Notes under the pieces: model-generated
The model's database searches: none
Told to the model about the DNA's origin: nothing
What the model saw: only the letters and a program-made list of their open reading frames with translations
Position numbers and translations under genes: made by a program
Part shown: positions 60,448 through 64,000 of the stretch, one piece after another
Numbering within the stretch: position 1 is the first letter of the stretch
Layout of the letters: every line of letters starts with the position of its first letter
Source of the DNA: an uncultured Ligilactobacillus sp.
Lineage (GTDB): Bacteria > Bacillota > Bacilli > Lactobacillales > Lactobacillaceae
Direction: 5' to 3'
Length of the DNA: 64,000 bases
Assembly: GCA_944326135.1 (NCBI GenBank)
Contig: CALVCU010000015.1
Location: 186,001-250,000, forward strand

Positions 60448-61272
60448 ATGGCAAAGCGAAAAAAGAAACAAAAAGTAACACCTGCACAAACAATTATTAC
60501 TATTTTAACTGCAATATTAATTGTTTTATGTGGTGGAAGAGCTACAGGGCAGTTCTCAAATATTAATTTAGGATATTCACAAAACGTAAAAACAAGTCAA
60601 AATACTCCTAATAAAGAATTAGCGTCAAGTGTTTTAACAGATAATGTAAAAAAACAATTAGGTAATTCGATTGTATATAATGGTCATGGTGCATTTATTA
60701 TTAATAATAATAAAAATGATTTGAATGCTCATATTTCAAGTGCCCCTTATGCAGTGAATGAAGTAGATGAATTGGGACGAGCACATATTGGTAATGCATG
60801 GTTAAATAAGACTTCGCGTCAATATAAGAGTCGTGAAAAAACAGGAAATGGTCGAACAAGTTGGAAACCAAAGGGATTTCATCAATTGACGAATCTTCCT
60901 GGAGAATATAAACATGCATATGATCGTGGTCATTTATTAGGTTATGCACTAGTTGGGGGAGTTCGTGGATTTAATGCATTAGAATCAAATGAGGCTAATA
61001 TTGCAACGCAGACAGCGTGGGCAAATGAAGCTCGTAGTAAAAATTCAACAGGCCAAAATTATTATGAAGGTCTAGTACGAAAAGCATTAGATCAAAATAA
61101 GCAAGTACGTTATCGAGTAACAGATGTTTATGATGGCAATAATGTAATCCCATCTGGAGCACATCTTGAAGCTAAATCTTCAGATGGTTCATTAGAATTT
61201 AATGTATTTGTTCCTAATGTACAGACTAATATTAAAATTAATTATGAAACAGGTTACGCTACAAAAAATTAA
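60448..61272 (+). CDS. Secreted or membrane-bound DNA/RNA non-specific endonuclease
   Basis: This 274-residue nuclease of the beta-beta-alpha metal family is like EndA and streptodornase. A basic start and one hydrophobic segment (TIITILTAILIVLCGG, about 15-30) export or anchor it. The catalytic motif is YDRGHLLGYALVGG, with the metal Asn region in NIATQTAWANEA. It would degrade external nucleic acid for nutrients, or process DNA during transformation; neither is proven. Ribosome site GGAAGGAAG. Confidence 0.88.
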   Translation: MAKRKKKQKVTPAQTIITILTAILIVLCGGRATGQFSNINLGYSQNVKTSQNTPNKELASSVLTDNVKKQLGNSIVYNGHGAFIINNNKNDLNAHISSAPYAVNEVDELGRAHIGNAWLNKTSRQYKSREKTGNGRTSWKPKGFHQLTNLPGEYKHAYDRGHLLGYALVGGVRGFNALESNEANIATQTAWANEARSKNSTGQNYYEGLVRKALDQNKQVRYRVTDVYDGNNVIPSGAHLEAKSSDGSLEFNVFVPNVQTNIKINYETGYATKN

Positions 61273-61391
61273 TACTAATATTATTTAAAAATAATTGAAA
61301 CCCAATTAGGTATCTTGTATTATAAAAAGTGATACGTCTATAGTAGATAATAGTACGGTATATAATTTGTAATAAGAGTGAGGATCTTTCA

Positions 61392-62660
61392 ATGAAAAAA
61401 ATGATAGTTAAGGGAGAGCAACGCCTTCGCGGTGAAGTTACAATTGGCGGAGCTAAAAATAGTACAGTGGCTTTAATACCAGCTGCTATTTTAGCTGATA
61501 CTCCTGTAAAGTTTGATTCTGTACCTGAGATTTTAGATGTACATAACTTAATGTTGATTTTAGAAGCAATGAATGTAAAATCACATTTTGAAAATGGAAA
61601 ATTAGAGATTGACCCAACTAATATTAAAAATTCCCCATTGCCAGGTGGTGCAATTCGGAGTTTACGCGCATCATATTATTTCATGGGTGCACTATTAGGA
61701 AAATTTGGAGAGGCAACAGTTGGTTTCCCAGGAGGAGATAATATCGGACCTCGCCCAATTGACCAACATATTAAGGGATTTAAAGCATTAGGGGCACATG
61801 TTGAAGAACAAGAAAATGCAGTTAAAATTACTACAGGTCCAGATGGGTTACATGGATCTAGAGTCTTTTTTGATATGGTTTCAGTTGGTGCAACAATTAA
61901 TGTTTTACTTGCAGCTGTCAAAGCAAAAGGAACAACAATCATGGAAAATGTTGCTAAAGAACCTGAAATTATTGATTTAGCTACATTCTTGAATAATATG
62001 GGAGCACATATTCGTGGTGCGGGAACAGATGAGATTAGAATTGAGGGTGTTGAAACATTAAAATCTACTAATACTCATACAATTATTCCTGATCGAATTG
62101 AAGCCGGAACTTATTTGTCATTTGCAGCAGCAAATGGTGATGGGGTGTTAATTAAAAATGTTATTACAGAACATTTAGATCCATTTATTGCTAAGTTACG
62201 CGAAATGGGTGTAACAATGGAAATTAATGAAGATAGTATTTATATCCCAGGAAATGATGATTTAAAACCTGTAACGGTTAAAACTTCACCATTCCCAGGT
62301 TTTGCAACTGATTTACAACAACCAATCACGCCATTGTTGATGTGTGCAGAAGGAACAAGTAAAATCATTGAAACAATTTATCCTAAGCGCATTAAACATA
62401 TTTCAGAAATGCAACGAATGGGTGCAGATATTTCATGTGAAGATGGAGTATTTACAATTAAACATTCAGATCATTTAGTAGGAGCAACAGTTGATGCGGG
62501 AGAAATTCGTGCTGGGGTTGCTTTATTAGGTCTTGGATTAATGGCAAACGGTACTACTGTAATTAATAATGCAGATAACATTTTGCGTGGTTACGATAGA
62601 ATTGTTGAAAAAATGAATGAGTTATCAGTTGAAATTGAACTGTTAACAGTTGCTGAATAA
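61392..62660 (+). CDS. murA: UDP-N-acetylglucosamine 1-carboxyvinyltransferase
   Basis: This 422-residue enzyme catalyses the first committed step of peptidoglycan synthesis, moving enolpyruvate from PEP to UDP-GlcNAc. [14 protein letters not shown] (K22, N23) and [15 protein letters not shown] are family marks. The active-site loop reads [11 protein letters not shown], so residue 116 is Asp where most MurA have the Cys that fosfomycin alkylates. Closely spaced after the nuclease and 16 bases before rho. Confidence 0.95.
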   Translation: MKKMIVKGEQRLRGEVTIGGAKNSTVALIPAAILADTPVKFDSVPEILDVHNLMLILEAMNVKSHFENGKLEIDPTNIKNSPLPGGAIRSLRASYYFMGALLGKFGEATVGFPGGDNIGPRPIDQHIKGFKALGAHVEEQENAVKITTGPDGLHGSRVFFDMVSVGATINVLLAAVKAKGTTIMENVAKEPEIIDLATFLNNMGAHIRGAGTDEIRIEGVETLKSTNTHTIIPDRIEAGTYLSFAAANGDGVLIKNVITEHLDPFIAKLREMGVTMEINEDSIYIPGNDDLKPVTVKTSPFPGFATDLQQPITPLLMCAEGTSKIIETIYPKRIKHISEMQRMGADISCEDGVFTIKHSDHLVGATVDAGEIRAGVALLGLGLMANGTTVINNADNILRGYDRIVEKMNELSVEIELLTVAE

Positions 62661-62676
62661 GGATGTCGATAGAATA

Positions 62677-64000
62677 ATGGAGAAAAAAACGGAAAAAAAT
62701 AAAGACAATAAAACTGAAGATTTGCAAGGTGAAAAAGATGCGATAACTTTAAAAAGCCTTGAAAAAATGACATTACGTGAAATTTATGAATATGCTCGAA
62801 AGTATAAGATTCCATATTATAGCCAAATGAATAAAAAAGAACTTGCAATGGCAGTAGTGCGAGCTCAAGCAGAAAAGCAAGGATATTTTTATATGGAAGG
62901 CGTTTTAGAAATTATTTCACGTGATTCATACGGCTTTTTACGTCCTATCAATTATGGACCTTCAAAGGAAGATATCTATATTTCTGTCAGTCAAATTAGT
63001 AAATTTGGATTAAGAAATGGTGATTTAGTTGCAGGATTGGCACGCTCTCCACGACATGGTGAACAGAATTATGGAATGATGCGTATTGATTCAGTAAATG
63101 GAAAATCACCTCAAGAAGCTAAAAGTCGTCCGCATTTTCCTGCATTAACTCCAATTTATCCAGATAAACAAATTAAGTTAGAAACAACAACTAAAAACAT
63201 CTCAACACGAATAATTGATATGTTTGCTCCAATTGGATTTGGCCAACGTGGATTAATTGTTGCTCCTCCTAATGCGGGAAAAACTAGTTTATTAAAAGCA
63301 ATCGCTGGAGGTGTTTCTCAAAATTATCCGGATGCGAAATTAATGCTACTATTAATCGATGAACGTCCAGAAGAAGTTACTGATTTAGAAAGAACCGTAG
63401 ATGGCGAAGTAATATATTCAACATTTGATCAACGTCCAGAAAATCATATCAGGGTTGCTGAATTAGTTTTGGAACGTGCAATGCGTCTTGTTGAAGATAA
63501 GCAAGATGTGGTAATTTTACTTGATTCTTTAACTCGATTGGCAAGAGCATATAACTTGGTTGAAACACCAAGTGGAAGAACTTTATCTGGTGGGGTGGAT
63601 CCTGCTGCATTGTACAAACCTAAAAAGTTCTTTGGTGCAGCACGAAACGTTGAAGAAGGCGGAAGTCTTACAATTTTAGCAACCGCATTGATTGATACTG
63701 GAAGTCGAATGGACGATGTAATTTATGAGGAATTTAAGGGAACTGGAAATCAAGAATTGCAATTAAATCGTACATTAGCTGAAAGAAGAATTTTTCCTGC
63801 AATTGATCTTGATAAATCTGTTACTAGAAGAGAAGATTTATTATTACCTACTGAAATGCGAAACGCTATTTGGAAGTTAAGACGTGAATTAATGACTAAT
63901 GATTTAACACAGGATACAGCAGAAGTGTTAAGTATGTTGCGTCATACAAAGGATAATGAAGAGTTTATTGCAGAAATTAACAAAATTAAGTCAATTAGGT
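62677..64000 (+). CDS. rho: Transcription termination factor Rho, cut by right edge
   Basis: An open frame runs from ATG 62677 to the window end (441 codons), encoding almost all of Rho. A charged Lys/Glu-rich extension of about 25 residues precedes the Rho-N domain ([19 protein letters not shown]), then the RNA-binding cold-shock-like domain ([16 protein letters not shown]), then the hexameric ATPase with [16 protein letters not shown] (189-204), [28 protein letters not shown] and GEGGSL-type [11 protein letters not shown]. The P-loop has Asn where Lys is usual before AGKT. Start codon choice is moderate: AAGGAT lies 12 bases upstream. Confidence 0.92.
   Translation, partial: MEKKTEKNKDNKTEDLQGEKDAITLKSLEKMTLREIYEYARKYKIPYYSQMNKKELAMAVVRAQAEKQGYFYMEGVLEIISRDSYGFLRPINYGPSKEDIYISVSQISKFGLRNGDLVAGLARSPRHGEQNYGMMRIDSVNGKSPQEAKSRPHFPALTPIYPDKQIKLETTTKNISTRIIDMFAPIGFGQRGLIVAPPNAGKTSLLKAIAGGVSQNYPDAKLMLLLIDERPEEVTDLERTVDGEVIYSTFDQRPENHIRVAELVLERAMRLVEDKQDVVILLDSLTRLARAYNLVETPSGRTLSGGVDPAALYKPKKFFGAARNVEEGGSLTILATALIDTGSRMDDVIYEEFKGTGNQELQLNRTLAERRIFPAIDLDKSVTRREDLLLPTEMRNAIWKLRRELMTNDLTQDTAEVLSMLRHTKDNEEFIAEINKIKSIR

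Overview
The window is AT-rich (roughly one third G+C) and densely packed with genes. It reads as the chromosome of a low-GC Gram-positive lactic acid bacterium of the family Lactobacillaceae. The evidence is lactobacillar peptidases (PepX, a prolyl iminopeptidase), PurR, Veg, the RNA polymerase delta subunit, a degradative-type HMG-CoA reductase, an IpaB/EvcA-type gene, a CTP-sensed pyrG leader, and AGGAGG-type ribosome sites with several TTG starts. I cannot name the species. I see no rRNA, tRNA, insertion sequence, prophage or CRISPR array, and composition looks even throughout, so this is mostly core chromosome with a few lineage-specific blocks.

Layout. 1-10.5 kb: a cut-off membrane gene, a VOC protein, fructokinase with a CcpA-type cre site, a MurJ/YtgP-like flippase, an iminopeptidase, a DUF4097 protein, PepX, and a minus-strand envelope pair (lipoprotein plus TcaA-like protein). 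10.5-17.7 kb: a NapA-type antiporter behind a leader with a tiny ORF and terminator, a cellobiose-type PTS EIIC that lacks its catalytic residues and is coupled to a DUF915 hydrolase, cardiolipin synthase, and a YjeM-like permease. 17.7-26.6 kb: GMP reductase, a GntR regulator, GalE, GalM, a HAD phosphatase, an AI-2E exporter, a PatB/MalY lyase, phosphoglycerate mutase and an HdeD-like protein. 26.6-31 kb: a deformylase/DHH phosphoesterase pair and an acyltransferase-GT8-acyltransferase cluster. 31-35.5 kb: a complete trehalose unit (treA, treR, treB) with a perfect operator inside the promoter. 35.6-42 kb: two VIT-family transporters, TrpS, an orphan solute-binding protein, and an overlapping mvaA / HELLH protein / sirtuin operon.

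42-64 kb is housekeeping: metG-tatD-rnmV-ksgA-veg, a second DUF915 hydrolase, ispE, purR-glmU-prs, nagB with a palindromic promoter, two YibE/F proteins, an HD hydrolase, a DUF1934 protein, rpoE-pyrG, a small helical protein, a secreted nuclease, murA, and rho running off the right edge.

Themes. Cell-envelope supply runs through the window: flippase, GlmU, NagB, MurA, IspE, cardiolipin synthase, acyltransferases and TcaA-like proteins. Nucleotide supply includes PurR, Prs, GuaC and PyrG. Sugar entry includes trehalose, fructose and galactose. The items most worth a second look are the EIIC-like protein without catalytic His/Glu next to a membrane hydrolase, the antiporter leader, the acyltransferase/GT8 cluster, the precisely built nagB, treB and pyrG control regions, a stem sequence shared by several terminators, and MurA with Asp in place of the fosfomycin-target Cys.
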